Numbered from the stretch's first letter, positions 7,517-16,388 are shown. The stretch: DNA of 36,070 nt from Bacteroidota bacterium (GCA_003175695.1 PSRA01000047.1:1-36070); one strand, 5' to 3'. Program-made: numbers and translations. Notes: generated by a model not told the origin, from the letters alone.

Positions 7517-8527
7517 ATGCAATTCATGTTAGATGCTGACATTAGCGCTCCGCGGGAGAGAATCAATTATCGTCACGCGGTAATGCTTGTGGGATCCTGT
7601 TTCACTGAACATATGTATAATAGTCTGGCAGAACTGAAATTTGATTGCCTGCTGAATCCAAATGGCATCCTCTTTGATCCGTGGAGTGTCTCCAGCAGCT
7701 TAATTTCTTATATTCAAAACAAACAATATGAGCAAAAGGATTTGTTTTTTTTGAATGAGGTCTGGCAAAGTTGGCAACATCATAGTAAGTTTTCAAACAT
7801 GGATCCTGCGAGGGCCCTTTTGGAAATTAACGCATCGCAATCAAGCGCGCATACATTCTTAAAGAGGGCAAAATGGCTCATCATTACGTTGGGTACAGCA
7901 TTCTCGTATCGGCTGATCCCATCCAATTTGCAGGACAGATGGAACCAGGATTCAGATTCAGAACTGCCTGTGGCGAATTGTCACCGCGCGCCTGCGCAAT
8001 GGTTCAGAAAATTTCTGATGCCAATTGAGGAGATAAATGCGGCATTTGACAATTGCGTGCATCAGCTTTTTCAGTTCAACCCTGATATTCAAATCATATT
8101 TACTGTCAGCCCAGTCCGCCATATTCGTGACGGGGTGGTGGATAATAATCGCAGTAAAGCCAGGTTGATAGAGGTCGTCCACCTTCTTGCAGCGAAGTTT
8201 GACCGGATACACTACTTCCCCGCATATGAGTTGGTCATCGATGTATTGAGGGACTATAGATTTTATGATATTGACCTCGTTCATCCAAATTACCAGGCAA
8301 CAGAATTTGTGCTCGAAAAATTCGAGGAACATTACATCGATACCGAGTCAAGAGCAATCATGAAACAGATAAGCACAATTGTGCTGGCCAAAAAACATAA
8401 AGCATTTCAACCGGATACACAGGCCCACAAAAAATTTTTGCAATCCAATTTGGAAAAGGCGAGTCGTTTAAAAAGGGATTATCCTTTTCTTGATCTGGAC
8501 GAAGAGTTGAAGTTTTTTTCTATTTGA
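7517..8527 (+). CDS. GSCFA domain-containing protein
   Basis: A 336-residue cytosolic protein of the GSCFA family, whose function is not established; the fold resembles SGNH/GDSL hydrolases. Visible hallmarks are the family-naming motif as GSCFTE at residues 26-31, NPNGILFDPWS shortly after, ITLGTAFSYRL, the VSPVRHIRDGVVDNNRSKARL block, and DLVHPNYQATEFVLEKF near the C-terminus. If it acts like an SGNH hydrolase, the Ser of GSCF and the late His-Pro would be the active-site candidates. An in-frame upstream ATG at 7436 lies inside the HMG-CoA lyase gene; the Met at 7517 gives the usual N-terminus and a 49-base gap. Same strand as the lyase, so probably one transcript. Confidence 0.87.
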   Translation: MQFMLDADISAPRERINYRHAVMLVGSCFTEHMYNSLAELKFDCLLNPNGILFDPWSVSSSLISYIQNKQYEQKDLFFLNEVWQSWQHHSKFSNMDPARALLEINASQSSAHTFLKRAKWLIITLGTAFSYRLIPSNLQDRWNQDSDSELPVANCHRAPAQWFRKFLMPIEEINAAFDNCVHQLFQFNPDIQIIFTVSPVRHIRDGVVDNNRSKARLIEVVHLLAAKFDRIHYFPAYELVIDVLRDYRFYDIDLVHPNYQATEFVLEKFEEHYIDTESRAIMKQISTIVLAKKHKAFQPDTQAHKKFLQSNLEKASRLKRDYPFLDLDEELKFFSI

Positions 8528-8562
8528 AGCAAGCCTCAAAGAACCCGAATGTTAAAGGCGTA

Positions 8563-9624
8563 TCAATATGAAAAAGAATATTCTCTTTTCAAAAACTCCT
8601 CCATTTTTTCTAACAGGATCAGTTGATTGAGTGCCCGGTTAAGATTCTGCTCCGGATAGCTTGTCTTATAGTACTTATCGCTTTCCAGGAAATCAGTCAG
8701 AAATCGCAGCGCCTGCATATAAATCATGATGAGTCCGGCGAAGTGGATATTTGTTTTTTCCAGGTCAGTAAAACTATTTCCGATTCCCTCGAGGTATCCA
8801 TCCACGATCGTTCTGTAATAGGTGGGCCTGATTTCAATTTCCTCCCAAGCTGTGCTATTTTCATCCACAGTACAGGCCATAGACCTTATCATGTCCCCAA
8901 GATCTGAAAAGAATTTGCCCGGCATGACTGTATCCAGGTCAACAGGACAAATTACCGATCCGGTTTTTTTATCAAACAGGATATTGCTGATCTTCGCATC
9001 GTGATGCATCACTTTATCCGGGTACCCCGTGTTATCCCGGATTGATTCAAAAAAATCAACAAGTTTTATTCTTTGTCTCAATTCTGCAATTACGTGGGTA
9101 GATTTCAGCAAACGGTCCATAGAAGCTGTGCCAATACCATCCTCCATTCGGCTATACCTGTACGAAAGATCATGGAAATGGGGGATGATGCTTTGCAATT
9201 TTTTTAAGTCCAATCCTTCAAGCGCTTGCGTGAAACCGGCAAAAATTCTGGCGACTGTCCAGGCAGCTTTTTCGTCAGAAGCGATATCCGGGGAAAAACT
9301 ATTCTCCCTAAATTCATTGGCCCGCCAGAAACCTTGTTCTTCATCAATCCAAAATAGTTGACCTTCACGCGTTTTCAGGGGCCTTGGGATCATCCTATCC
9401 ATGCCCTTTTTGGAGAGGTGGTTATAGATTGCATCGTAATTGTGAAGAATATTTTCCGGACGCAGAAAGACATCTCTGTTGACCTGCTGTAGAAGAATGG
9501 ATTGCCCGGAAAGATTCGATACCTTATAGGTATGATGAATAAGTCCATGCCCAATCGGCGCAATTTCCCTCCTTTCGGTTTGCAAAAATTGATCAGCCGC
9601 CTTTTCAATCAGAACATTTTTCAC
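8563..9624 (-). CDS. NahK-like sugar kinase (aminoglycoside phosphotransferase fold)
   Basis: A 353-residue kinase of the APH/choline kinase fold. It carries an ATP-binding loop-like IGHGLIHHTYKV (residues 24-35), the catalytic loop VMHHDAKISNILFD (Asp209 as base, Asn214), and the metal site PVDLDTVMPG (Asp229, Asp231) followed by DLGDMIRSMA. The last block closely recalls Bifidobacterium N-acetylhexosamine 1-kinase, which has DLDT-type and GDM-R-type motifs at the same place. The gene directly follows, by 11 bases, a GH109 alpha-N-acetylgalactosaminidase-like gene on the same strand, so phosphorylation of released GalNAc or GlcNAc at C1 is the best guess. Substrate identity is inference from motif and context; another sugar or choline is possible. 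Confidence 0.75.
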   Translation of the reverse strand: MKNVLIEKAADQFLQTERREIAPIGHGLIHHTYKVSNLSGQSILLQQVNRDVFLRPENILHNYDAIYNHLSKKGMDRMIPRPLKTREGQLFWIDEEQGFWRANEFRENSFSPDIASDEKAAWTVARIFAGFTQALEGLDLKKLQSIIPHFHDLSYRYSRMEDGIGTASMDRLLKSTHVIAELRQRIKLVDFFESIRDNTGYPDKVMHHDAKISNILFDKKTGSVICPVDLDTVMPGKFFSDLGDMIRSMACTVDENSTAWEEIEIRPTYYRTIVDGYLEGIGNSFTDLEKTNIHFAGLIMIYMQALRFLTDFLESDKYYKTSYPEQNLNRALNQLILLEKMEEFLKREYSFSY

Positions 9625-9635
9625 GTCAAAAACGT

Positions 9636-10985
9636 TTAGAATTCATCATTGAGTGAAAATTCATTTTTTCTATACATCCATTGGCCGCTTGTAAAATCCG
9701 GAAACTCGACAGTTTGATTACCCAGGTCAACACTCATCTCACTGAGAGGGGTAATCGCACTCCAGGCTGCAGCATCGTAAACGTCCAATGGGGTGGGAAC
9801 TTTCCTTTTTATCGATTCAATGAAGGCGTGCAAAACGAAAAAGTCCATGCCCCCGTGACCGGCACCTTCTGTAGACTTGCTCCATCTTTGCCACAGGGGG
9901 TGGTCGTATTTATCCAGATAAGGTTGTGCAGCTTCCCATTCATCGGGCTTGACACTAATGCCTTCTATGTACAGAGATTTGTTGACATCCATCCAAATAC
10001 CCTTTGTTCCCTGCACGCGAAATCCCAGGGAATAGGGCCTGGGATTATTTGTGTCGTGTTGTAAAAGTATGGTCTCTCCGTTTGCACATTTAATATGAGT
10101 GGTGACAATATCTCCCAACTTAAAAATCACTTTTGCGTTCGGATGGTTGGGGCCGCCCTTTTCCACAATATAATTATGTAGTCCCCTCGATTTTGTGGCA
10201 AAGGACGAAAGTGACAGGAATCGATTTCCCCTGTTGATGTTAAGCATTGTTGAAACGGGCCCCACACCATGGGTAGGATAGAGATCGCCATTTCGATAGA
10301 CTGAATGATGGGTTCGCCATCTTGCCTCGGAAAAAGCTTTCTCCCCAAATTCAGCGCCCACATTATTTTCGGCAGCTCCGTTATTAAATTTTACATTTCG
10401 CAAATCGTGCTGGTAACCGGCCTGCATATGAAGTAATTCTCCAAAAAGGCCTTGCCTTACCATATTCAGGATGGCCATTACATCCCGCCGGTAACAAACG
10501 TTTTCCAACATCATGACATGAGCTCCCTGTCTTTCTGCTTCTCGCACGACGTCCAAGTGATCCTGCAACGTAATACCTAAAACAACTTCGGTAGCCACAT
10601 ATTTGATGCCTGCACCCAAACTATCTAATATCATGGGAGTGTGCCATTCCCATGGCGTTGCAATCAAAACCGCATCTATGTTTTTCAGTTCCAGCATTTT
10701 TCTATATGCATGAGGGTCTCCCCGGAATACCTGTGGCATCGCCCTGCCGGATTTCTTAATTTCATTCCTGGCCATCTCTAGCATGGAATCATCGATATCA
10801 CAGATCGCAACGATCTCCGTATCATTGCGGCGAAGAACGTTTGAGAGATGTGTCTGACCCCGGAGGCCAGTGCCAATGATTGCCAATTTTATTTTAGTAT
10901 CAGGGGGAGCAAAAAAGGATGATGGAAATAAACTGGCGCCGGCTGCAGCGAGTGCCGAACTTTTAACAAATTCTCTCCTTTGCAT
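9636..10985 (-). CDS. GH109-type alpha-N-acetylgalactosaminidase (Gfo/Idh/MocA fold)
   Basis: A 449-residue NAD-dependent glycosidase candidate that would remove terminal alpha-GalNAc from glycans. The N-terminus has a twin-arginine signal (MQRREFVKSSALAAAGASLF), so export folded with its cofactor is expected. A Rossmann motif follows (IIGTGLRGQTH, residues 37-46). Several blocks match, from memory, the characterised Elizabethkingia meningoseptica GH109 enzyme: LENVCYRRDVMAILNMVR, EKAFSEARWRT, LYPTHGVGP, LSSFATKSRGLH, and the late YDHPLW and GAGHGGMD. Candidate catalytic residues are Tyr165 (CYRRD) and His239 (PTHG). A weak -7 box, TATCTTTC on the minus strand at 11011-11018, lies just upstream. 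It is transcribed with the kinase behind it. Confidence 0.88.
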   Translation of the reverse strand: MQRREFVKSSALAAAGASLFPSSFFAPPDTKIKLAIIGTGLRGQTHLSNVLRRNDTEIVAICDIDDSMLEMARNEIKKSGRAMPQVFRGDPHAYRKMLELKNIDAVLIATPWEWHTPMILDSLGAGIKYVATEVVLGITLQDHLDVVREAERQGAHVMMLENVCYRRDVMAILNMVRQGLFGELLHMQAGYQHDLRNVKFNNGAAENNVGAEFGEKAFSEARWRTHHSVYRNGDLYPTHGVGPVSTMLNINRGNRFLSLSSFATKSRGLHNYIVEKGGPNHPNAKVIFKLGDIVTTHIKCANGETILLQHDTNNPRPYSLGFRVQGTKGIWMDVNKSLYIEGISVKPDEWEAAQPYLDKYDHPLWQRWSKSTEGAGHGGMDFFVLHAFIESIKRKVPTPLDVYDAAAWSAITPLSEMSVDLGNQTVEFPDFTSGQWMYRKNEFSLNDEF

Positions 10986-11079
10986 GGTTGGTTGATTTTT
11001 GAAGAATGTCGAAAGATAGGAAGAAACCGCGAATGCATTTGGAGCGCCAAAATCAAGGATTCAATCAAATTATTTTCTC

Positions 11080-11787
11080 ATGAAAGTTCATTCTTCCCAG
11101 GCCGACGCCATTCTCTATTTCTATAAGAATTTAAGATCGCCCCGGGGGATTCCAGATGATGTTTCTGTCATGAACCCTTTCAATGATGCAAAAATTTGGA
11201 AGATCTGCGAACAATTTTATAGAAACTTCTATAACGATGAATTTCCGAGGATATTCTTGTTTGGAATCAATCCAGGTCGTTTTGGAGGAGGTATTACCGG
11301 TATTCCTTTCACAGATCCTATCAGGCTGGAAAAAAATTGTGGCATCAAAAATGATTTGACCAGACGGCAGGAGTTGTCTTCTTTGTTTATTTATGAGATG
11401 ATTGAAGAATTTGGTGGAGTGAATGCTTTTTATGGAAGATTTCTGTTTACAGCATTGTCTCCTTTGGGGTTTGTGCGGGACGGCAAGAATCTTAATTATT
11501 ACGATGACAAATCATTACTCCGCGCATGTGAACCCTATATTCTATCTACAATCAAAATTCAATTAAAGGAAATAAAAACAGGCATAAATGCAATTTGCCT
11601 GGGCGAAGGACAGAACTTTAGCATCTTCACACAATTAAACAGGAAACATAAACTTTTCGAATCGATAGAAGCTTTGCCTCACCCGCGGTGGATTATGCAG
11701 TACCGGGGGAAAAAGATCAAAGAGTACATTCAAAAGTACGTCGAGGTCTTGAACGCTATTTCTCCCCGCCCCGCCGGGGCACAGTGA
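11080..11787 (+). CDS. SMUG2-type uracil-DNA glycosylase superfamily protein (DUF4918)
   Basis: A 235-residue base-excision repair enzyme candidate. Motif 1 of the uracil-DNA glycosylase superfamily is FGINPGRFGGGITG at residues 61-74, with Asn64 in the SMUG position, and motif 2 is LPHPRWIMQYR at 199-209. These match the SMUG2 subgroup described from Pedobacter heparinus, known also as DUF4918. The expected activity is excision of uracil or related damaged bases from DNA. The C-terminus ends in NAISPRPAGAQ, encoded by an unusually GC-rich stretch that can form a short hairpin. It diverges from the GH109 gene and converges on miaE, with 8 bases between stops. Confidence 0.85.
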   Translation: MKVHSSQADAILYFYKNLRSPRGIPDDVSVMNPFNDAKIWKICEQFYRNFYNDEFPRIFLFGINPGRFGGGITGIPFTDPIRLEKNCGIKNDLTRRQELSSLFIYEMIEEFGGVNAFYGRFLFTALSPLGFVRDGKNLNYYDDKSLLRACEPYILSTIKIQLKEIKTGINAICLGEGQNFSIFTQLNRKHKLFESIEALPHPRWIMQYRGKKIKEYIQKYVEVLNAISPRPAGAQ

Positions 11788-11795
11788 AAATTTCT

Positions 11796-12422
11796 TCAAT
11801 GAATCCGGTCTCCTCTCACTTCGAGATCCACCATGACCCCGGCTTCATATTTCAACCAATCCCTCCACCTCGCGCGGACTTTTTCTTTTTCGATATAGGT
11901 CTCTGCCAACTCAATAAACAAATGATAATGCCCTGCCTCGCTCTCCATAAACCGCCTGTAAAAATTACAGAGGTATTCATCTTTTAGACCTTCGCTCAAT
12001 CTTTTAAATCGTTCACAACTTCTTGCTTCGATCAAAGCCATGGTCAGTAGCTGGTCCAGGAAGCGCATGTCGGCATCTCCACCTTTTTGCTGAAAGTCAA
12101 GCAATTTATTGACGTATTGATCCTTGCGCTGCTTACCTAATTTCCAACCTCTTTTTTGCAATTCAGCAAGCACCATTCTGAAATGGCCCCATTCTTCGGT
12201 AACAATCGGAGCCAGTTCAGATACCAGTTTCTCTTTGTCGGGATAACGTTGTATCAGGCTAATGCAGCTGGTTGCTGCTTTTTGCTCGCAATAGGCATGG
12301 TCGGTCAGGATCGCTTCCAGAGAAATCCCTGCAAGATCAACCCAGCGGGGATCTGTGGGCAATTCCAGGCCGAGTATATTCTTTTGGATCACTATTGTGT
12401 CATGCATTGATGGTGCTTCCAT
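11796..12422 (-). CDS. miaE: tRNA 2-methylthio-N6-isopentenyladenosine hydroxylase
   Basis: A non-haem di-iron monooxygenase of ferritin-like fold that hydroxylates the isopentenyl group of ms2i6A37 in tRNAs. In 208 residues the metal-binding set is visible: LTDHAYCEQKAA (Glu46), EEWGHF (Glu77 and His80), EARSCERF (Glu132) and MESEAGHYHLF (Glu160/162 and His165). The start may be the Met at 12422 or a second Met five codons later (12407); sequence alone does not decide. The promoter box TATATTTG on the minus strand at 12474-12481 would serve either. It diverges from bioF and is not linked to other tRNA-modification genes here. Confidence 0.93.
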   Translation of the reverse strand: MEAPSMHDTIVIQKNILGLELPTDPRWVDLAGISLEAILTDHAYCEQKAATSCISLIQRYPDKEKLVSELAPIVTEEWGHFRMVLAELQKRGWKLGKQRKDQYVNKLLDFQQKGGDADMRFLDQLLTMALIEARSCERFKRLSEGLKDEYLCNFYRRFMESEAGHYHLFIELAETYIEKEKVRARWRDWLKYEAGVMVDLEVRGDRIH

Positions 12423-12460
12423 ACTTTGCTAAAAATAAGCTGTCAGGCAATTGGATACAG

Positions 12461-12481
12461 TATATTTGAATGACAAATATA
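12461..12481. promoter_or_regulatory. Overlapping inverted -7 boxes between miaE and bioF
   Basis: TATATTTG (12461-12468) and CAAATATA (12474-12481) form a perfect 8-base inverted repeat around AATGA. Each arm is an exact TAnnTTTG -7 box, one for each divergent gene. On the minus side TTTA lies 19 bases upstream (12501-12504) as a -33-like element; the plus side has no clear -33. Both transcripts would start within a few bases of each other, so polymerase binding should be mutually exclusive. The repeat may also be an operator. Confidence 0.55.
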
Positions 12482-13614
12482 TGAACGAAGATTTTTTACT
12501 TAAAAGATTAGCAGAACGAAGCGACCAGGCTGCATTTAGACAGTTACGTTTGCCGAATGATAAAATAGATTTTTCATCTAACGATTATTTGGGCATTGTA
12601 AAAAGGGAACTCCTGAGAGAAACCAAATTAAGAGATGCTGAATCTGCTAAAAGATGGCATGGAGCAACTGGCTCGAGATTGTTGAGTGGGAATTATTCTT
12701 ACATAGAAGAAACAGAGGATTTCATCGCAGGATTTCATGAAGCACCCCGAGGGTTGCTATACAATTCTGGATATGATGCGAACCTTGGATTATTAAGCGC
12801 CGTTCCGCAGAGAGGAGATACAATTATCTACGATCAGCTCTGCCATGCTTCTATCCGCGATGGCCTCAGGTTGTCGTTTGCGCAATCGCATTCTTTTATT
12901 CACAATGATATAAGCGACCTCAAAGAAAAGCTAAGGCGCGGATCAGGTACCTTGTTTGTGGTAACCGAATCTGTTTTTTCTATGGATGGTCACCTGGCAC
13001 CCCTGAAAGAAATTTTTACGATTTGTGAAGAATTCAATGCAAACCTGATCGTGGATGAAGCGCATGCCACCGGTGTTGTCGGAGAAAGAGGAGAGGGGCT
13101 TGCACAGCAATTGGGAATTCATAGTAAATGTTTTGCCCGCGTGCATACATTTGGTAAGGCACTAGGTTGTCATGGAGCCATAGTTTTAGGTACGGATACC
13201 CTTCGGAATTACCTTATCAATTTTTCGAGACCTTTTATATATACTACTGCAATTCCGTCTGTCAACGTTAACGCTGCCAGAAATTCCTATGAGATCTTTC
13301 CTTCCATGCGAAAAGAAAGAAGCCAATTAGCGGATTTAGTTAGAATATTCCAGACTGAACTTTTCACTTCTGGTGCAGGTTCCGAAAAAATACAGGTGTT
13401 GAATAGCCCCACGCCCATTCAGGCAGTTATTTTGCCGGGTAATGAGCACGTCAAAAACCTTTCTAACACTTTGGCGGAACATGGGTTTGACGCCAGGCCC
13501 ATTCTCTATCCAACAGTTCCAAAAGGCAAAGAGCGATTGCGGATTGTGTTGCACAGCTTTAATACTGTTGACCAGCTAATGAATTTGATTGACGTCATTA
13601 AAAACTCAGACTAA
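12481..13614 (+). CDS. bioF: 8-amino-7-oxononanoate synthase (alpha-oxoamine synthase family)
   Basis: A PLP enzyme that condenses pimeloyl-ACP or -CoA with alanine at the first committed ring step of biotin synthesis. The 377-residue protein has FSSNDYLGI near residue 31, TGSRLLSGNY, DEAHATGVVGERGEG, and the PLP-binding Lys226 in HTFGKALGCHGA. These are closer to BioF than to serine palmitoyltransferase, whose N-terminal blocks differ. An ATG at 12451 would add ten residues, but the likely promoter at 12461-12468 lies after it, so the ATG at 12481 is chosen, giving a leader of only a few bases. No other biotin genes are in the window. A related amino acid-acyl condensation remains possible. 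Confidence 0.85.
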   Translation: MNEDFLLKRLAERSDQAAFRQLRLPNDKIDFSSNDYLGIVKRELLRETKLRDAESAKRWHGATGSRLLSGNYSYIEETEDFIAGFHEAPRGLLYNSGYDANLGLLSAVPQRGDTIIYDQLCHASIRDGLRLSFAQSHSFIHNDISDLKEKLRRGSGTLFVVTESVFSMDGHLAPLKEIFTICEEFNANLIVDEAHATGVVGERGEGLAQQLGIHSKCFARVHTFGKALGCHGAIVLGTDTLRNYLINFSRPFIYTTAIPSVNVNAARNSYEIFPSMRKERSQLADLVRIFQTELFTSGAGSEKIQVLNSPTPIQAVILPGNEHVKNLSNTLAEHGFDARPILYPTVPKGKERLRIVLHSFNTVDQLMNLIDVIKNSD

Positions 13615-13924
13615 TTCAATAATGACGCAAACAAAAATATTTCAGCCCAGTTGTTTGAGCTGGATATTGCCATTGGATAAGGTTTAAGTTTTTATAGCAT
13701 TTGATTAACTAATTTGGAGCATTTCACACGTCAAAAAAATACCAATTTGTGGTTATTTTCAGGCAAAATGTGTCTAGCTGTGAGCTGTCATTTGCCCGTT
13801 GTTTGCCTGGATTTCAGATATCTTTGAGACATGGAGACTATCGACTGACAACTCATAGCCCTTAAGCGAAGCTCACCCGGAAATAGAAAAAAAACTTTAT
13901 TTTTAAATACTATTGCGTTCATTC
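13615..13924. other. 310-base intergenic region with a palindromic repeat
   Basis: No gene is supported here. It contains an imperfect inverted repeat, AGCTGTGAGCTGTCA (13776-13790) against TGACAACTCATAGCC (13846-13860), with 12 of 15 positions paired across a 55-base middle. The TGACAACT core recurs in the hairpin at 21087-21180. The rest is AT-rich leader before the penicillin acylase gene with no exact -7 box; TACTATTG at 13908-13915 is one base off. Confidence 0.6.
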
Positions 13925-16366
13925 ATGAAGAGTATAAGGATCCTGCCATTTATTATTCACTTGTGCATCACCGTGATACTGATCATCGTGTTGAACAGGC
14001 AATGGGGAAACGTGCCTCCGGTCGGTAAGTTTCTGAGTCCTCAGCATGGCTTCTGGCAAAATGCAGATGCTGTTGATAAGGATTTTTCGGAAGATTTAAA
14101 ATTCGATGGTATACAGGATAAGGGTTCAGTCTATTTCGATGACAGGCTTGTACCCCACATTTTCGTAACCAAAGAATCCGACGCTTATTTCATACAGGGA
14201 TACCTGCATGCGAAATATCGGCTTTGGCAAATGGAATTCCAGGTTCTGGCGGCAGCTGGCAGAATCAGCGAGATAATAGGCCGCAAAGCGCTGAACTATG
14301 ATAAAGAAAAACGAAGACTGGGCATGGTCTTCGGAGCTGAGCAGTCCCTCTCCGAAATAGAGAAGGATTCGATTACCAAATCACAATGCGATGCATACAC
14401 AGCTGGCGTGAATGCCTATATTGAAAATTTGAAAGAAAGCGAATTGCCGATTGAATATAAGTTATTGAATTATGTTCCTGAGAGATGGACGAATCTCAAA
14501 ACAGCTCTTTTCCTGAAATACATGTGCTTCGAGTTAGCAGGAAATGAGGATGATTTTGAATATACAAATGCGAAAACTGCATTTGGGATTAAAGATTTCG
14601 AAAAAATGTATCCTTATTTTCAGGACTCGTTGGATCCGGTCGTGCCGAAAGGGACCATTTTTCCCCCACCGGCAATTGCACTGAAACCACCACCTTCAAC
14701 GGATTCTATGTACCTGGGCAGAACTGATTCCTTGGGTGGCGGGCATGCCCGGCCTGATAAAGATAATGGAAGCAACAACTGGGCAGTGAGTGGTAAAAAG
14801 ACAAAATCAGGAGCACCTATTCTCTGCAACGATCCGCATCTGGGTCTCAACCTGCCATCACTGTGGTATGAAATGCAGATTACAACACCTGAGTTTAATG
14901 CCTACGGCGTTAGTTTTCCTGGCTCACCCGGAATAATCATTGGATTCAATGATAGTTGTGCGTTTGGTTTTACCAATGCCATGCGCGATGTGAGAGACTA
15001 CTATGAAATCCAGTTTAAGGATGAAAGTATGCAGGAATATTGGTTCCATGGCGAATGGAAAAAGGCAACTTTCAGGTATGAAAAAATTCGAATAAAAGGG
15101 GAACCAGATTTGATTGATACGGTGGCGTATACCATTTTCGGCCCTGTGATGTACGATAAAAAATTTACAGGCAGCCGTCGGACGAGTGGAAATTATTATG
15201 CGGTAAGATGGAAAGCGCACGATCCAAGTAATGAACTAATGCTATTTAACAGGCTCGATCATGCGAAGAGCTACGATGATTATTATTCGGCTATTCAATG
15301 GTTGCATACGCCCGGGCAAAATTGTGTATTTGCCACGAAGAGTGGCGATATTGCTATTTGGAGTCAGGGCGAATTTCCTGCAAAATGGAGAAGACAGGGA
15401 GACTTTATCATGCCTGGAACAGACAGTGCTTACATGTGGCAGGGGACGACCCCGCAACCCGAAAATCCGCACCTGATCAATCCGGAGCGCGGATTTGTCA
15501 GCAGCGCAAATCAATTTCCTGCTGATCCCGCTTATTATCCATATTATATGGGTGGAAGTTATCCTGCTTATCGGGGCTGGCTCATCAATAAATTCTTAAA
15601 TCAATGGACAAACATAACGCCAAAAGATATGATGACGCTCCAAACGGAGAATGAAAATGCATTTGCAGAAATGGCGAAGCCTGTTGTGATGAGAAATATT
15701 GACCTTACTACACTGTCAGAGGAAGAGAAAAAACTCTATGACATATTGGACGCCTGGGATATGCGGGATGATCCGGAATCTAAGGGTGCTACGCTATTTG
15801 ATATTCTTTGGGAAGAGTTCACCAAATTAGTTTGGGATGATGAATTAGGCCAAACAAAATTGCCCACCGTATATCCGCATGAAAGTACATTGCTTGAAGG
15901 AATATTAAGGGATTCCACCTTTAAGTTTTTAGATAACATCAATACACCAGAAAAGGAAACATTGCGCGACCTTATGACGATAGCTTTTAAGAAAGCTGCT
16001 GCACGTTGCAAGACCTTGAATGCCGATGGCAGGTTACTTTGGGCAAAGTACAAAGCGACCAGAATTAATCATTTAGCTCGGTTAGCTCCTTTCAGTCGCA
16101 TGGATCTGCCAATAGGAGGGGGCACCAATTGTATTAATGCAGCAAAGTCAGATCATGGACCAAGCTGGCGAATGATCGTGGAACTGGGGCCAGTTACGGA
16201 AGCATATGGTGTTTATCCTGGCGGGCAAAGTGGCAACCCCGGTAGTCCATATTATGATTCCTTTGTGGACACCTGGGTGGTAGGAAAATATTATTTGTTA
16301 TGGGTGATGAATAAGGATGATGTGAATGATAAGCGGGTGAAATGGACAATGAGTTTTTCTAAGTAA
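13925..16366 (+). CDS. Penicillin acylase family (Ntn) amide hydrolase
   Basis: An 813-residue N-terminal-nucleophile hydrolase precursor that would self-cleave into two chains and hydrolyse an amide, such as an N-acyl amino acid, acyl-homoserine lactone or beta-lactam side chain. The cleavage site is the family motif NGSNNWAVSG; Ser283 becomes the nucleophile of the large chain. It is followed by GAPILCNDPHLGL, the usual metal and substrate loop, and SFPGSPGIIIGFNDSCAFGFTN. Residues 5-24 (RILPFIIHLCITVILIIVLN) are a membrane anchor or uncleaved signal, placing the enzyme in the periplasm. The ATG at 13925 is preferred to a TTG at 13913. The natural substrate cannot be told from sequence. Confidence 0.92.
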   Translation: MKSIRILPFIIHLCITVILIIVLNRQWGNVPPVGKFLSPQHGFWQNADAVDKDFSEDLKFDGIQDKGSVYFDDRLVPHIFVTKESDAYFIQGYLHAKYRLWQMEFQVLAAAGRISEIIGRKALNYDKEKRRLGMVFGAEQSLSEIEKDSITKSQCDAYTAGVNAYIENLKESELPIEYKLLNYVPERWTNLKTALFLKYMCFELAGNEDDFEYTNAKTAFGIKDFEKMYPYFQDSLDPVVPKGTIFPPPAIALKPPPSTDSMYLGRTDSLGGGHARPDKDNGSNNWAVSGKKTKSGAPILCNDPHLGLNLPSLWYEMQITTPEFNAYGVSFPGSPGIIIGFNDSCAFGFTNAMRDVRDYYEIQFKDESMQEYWFHGEWKKATFRYEKIRIKGEPDLIDTVAYTIFGPVMYDKKFTGSRRTSGNYYAVRWKAHDPSNELMLFNRLDHAKSYDDYYSAIQWLHTPGQNCVFATKSGDIAIWSQGEFPAKWRRQGDFIMPGTDSAYMWQGTTPQPENPHLINPERGFVSSANQFPADPAYYPYYMGGSYPAYRGWLINKFLNQWTNITPKDMMTLQTENENAFAEMAKPVVMRNIDLTTLSEEEKKLYDILDAWDMRDDPESKGATLFDILWEEFTKLVWDDELGQTKLPTVYPHESTLLEGILRDSTFKFLDNINTPEKETLRDLMTIAFKKAAARCKTLNADGRLLWAKYKATRINHLARLAPFSRMDLPIGGGTNCINAAKSDHGPSWRMIVELGPVTEAYGVYPGGQSGNPGSPYYDSFVDTWVVGKYYLLWVMNKDDVNDKRVKWTMSFSK

Positions 16367-16371
16367 GGTTA

Positions 16372-16388
16372 AACCAGCAATTCTGGTT
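16372..16388 (+). terminator. Weak hairpin after the penicillin acylase gene
   Basis: AACCAG (16372-16377) pairs with CTGGTT (16383-16388) around a five-base loop just after the stop. The stem is only 6 bp and there is no T-run, so termination would be partial at best, and the small membrane protein gene downstream may be read through. Confidence 0.3.

Noticed and set aside
11688-11987. Frame of 99 codons across the SMUG2 and miaE ends
   Set aside because: It overlaps two well-supported converging genes and has no recognisable content.
13925-16366. Reading the penicillin acylase homologue as a beta-lactam resistance gene
   Set aside because: The family acts on many amides and nothing in sequence or context shows beta-lactam activity.
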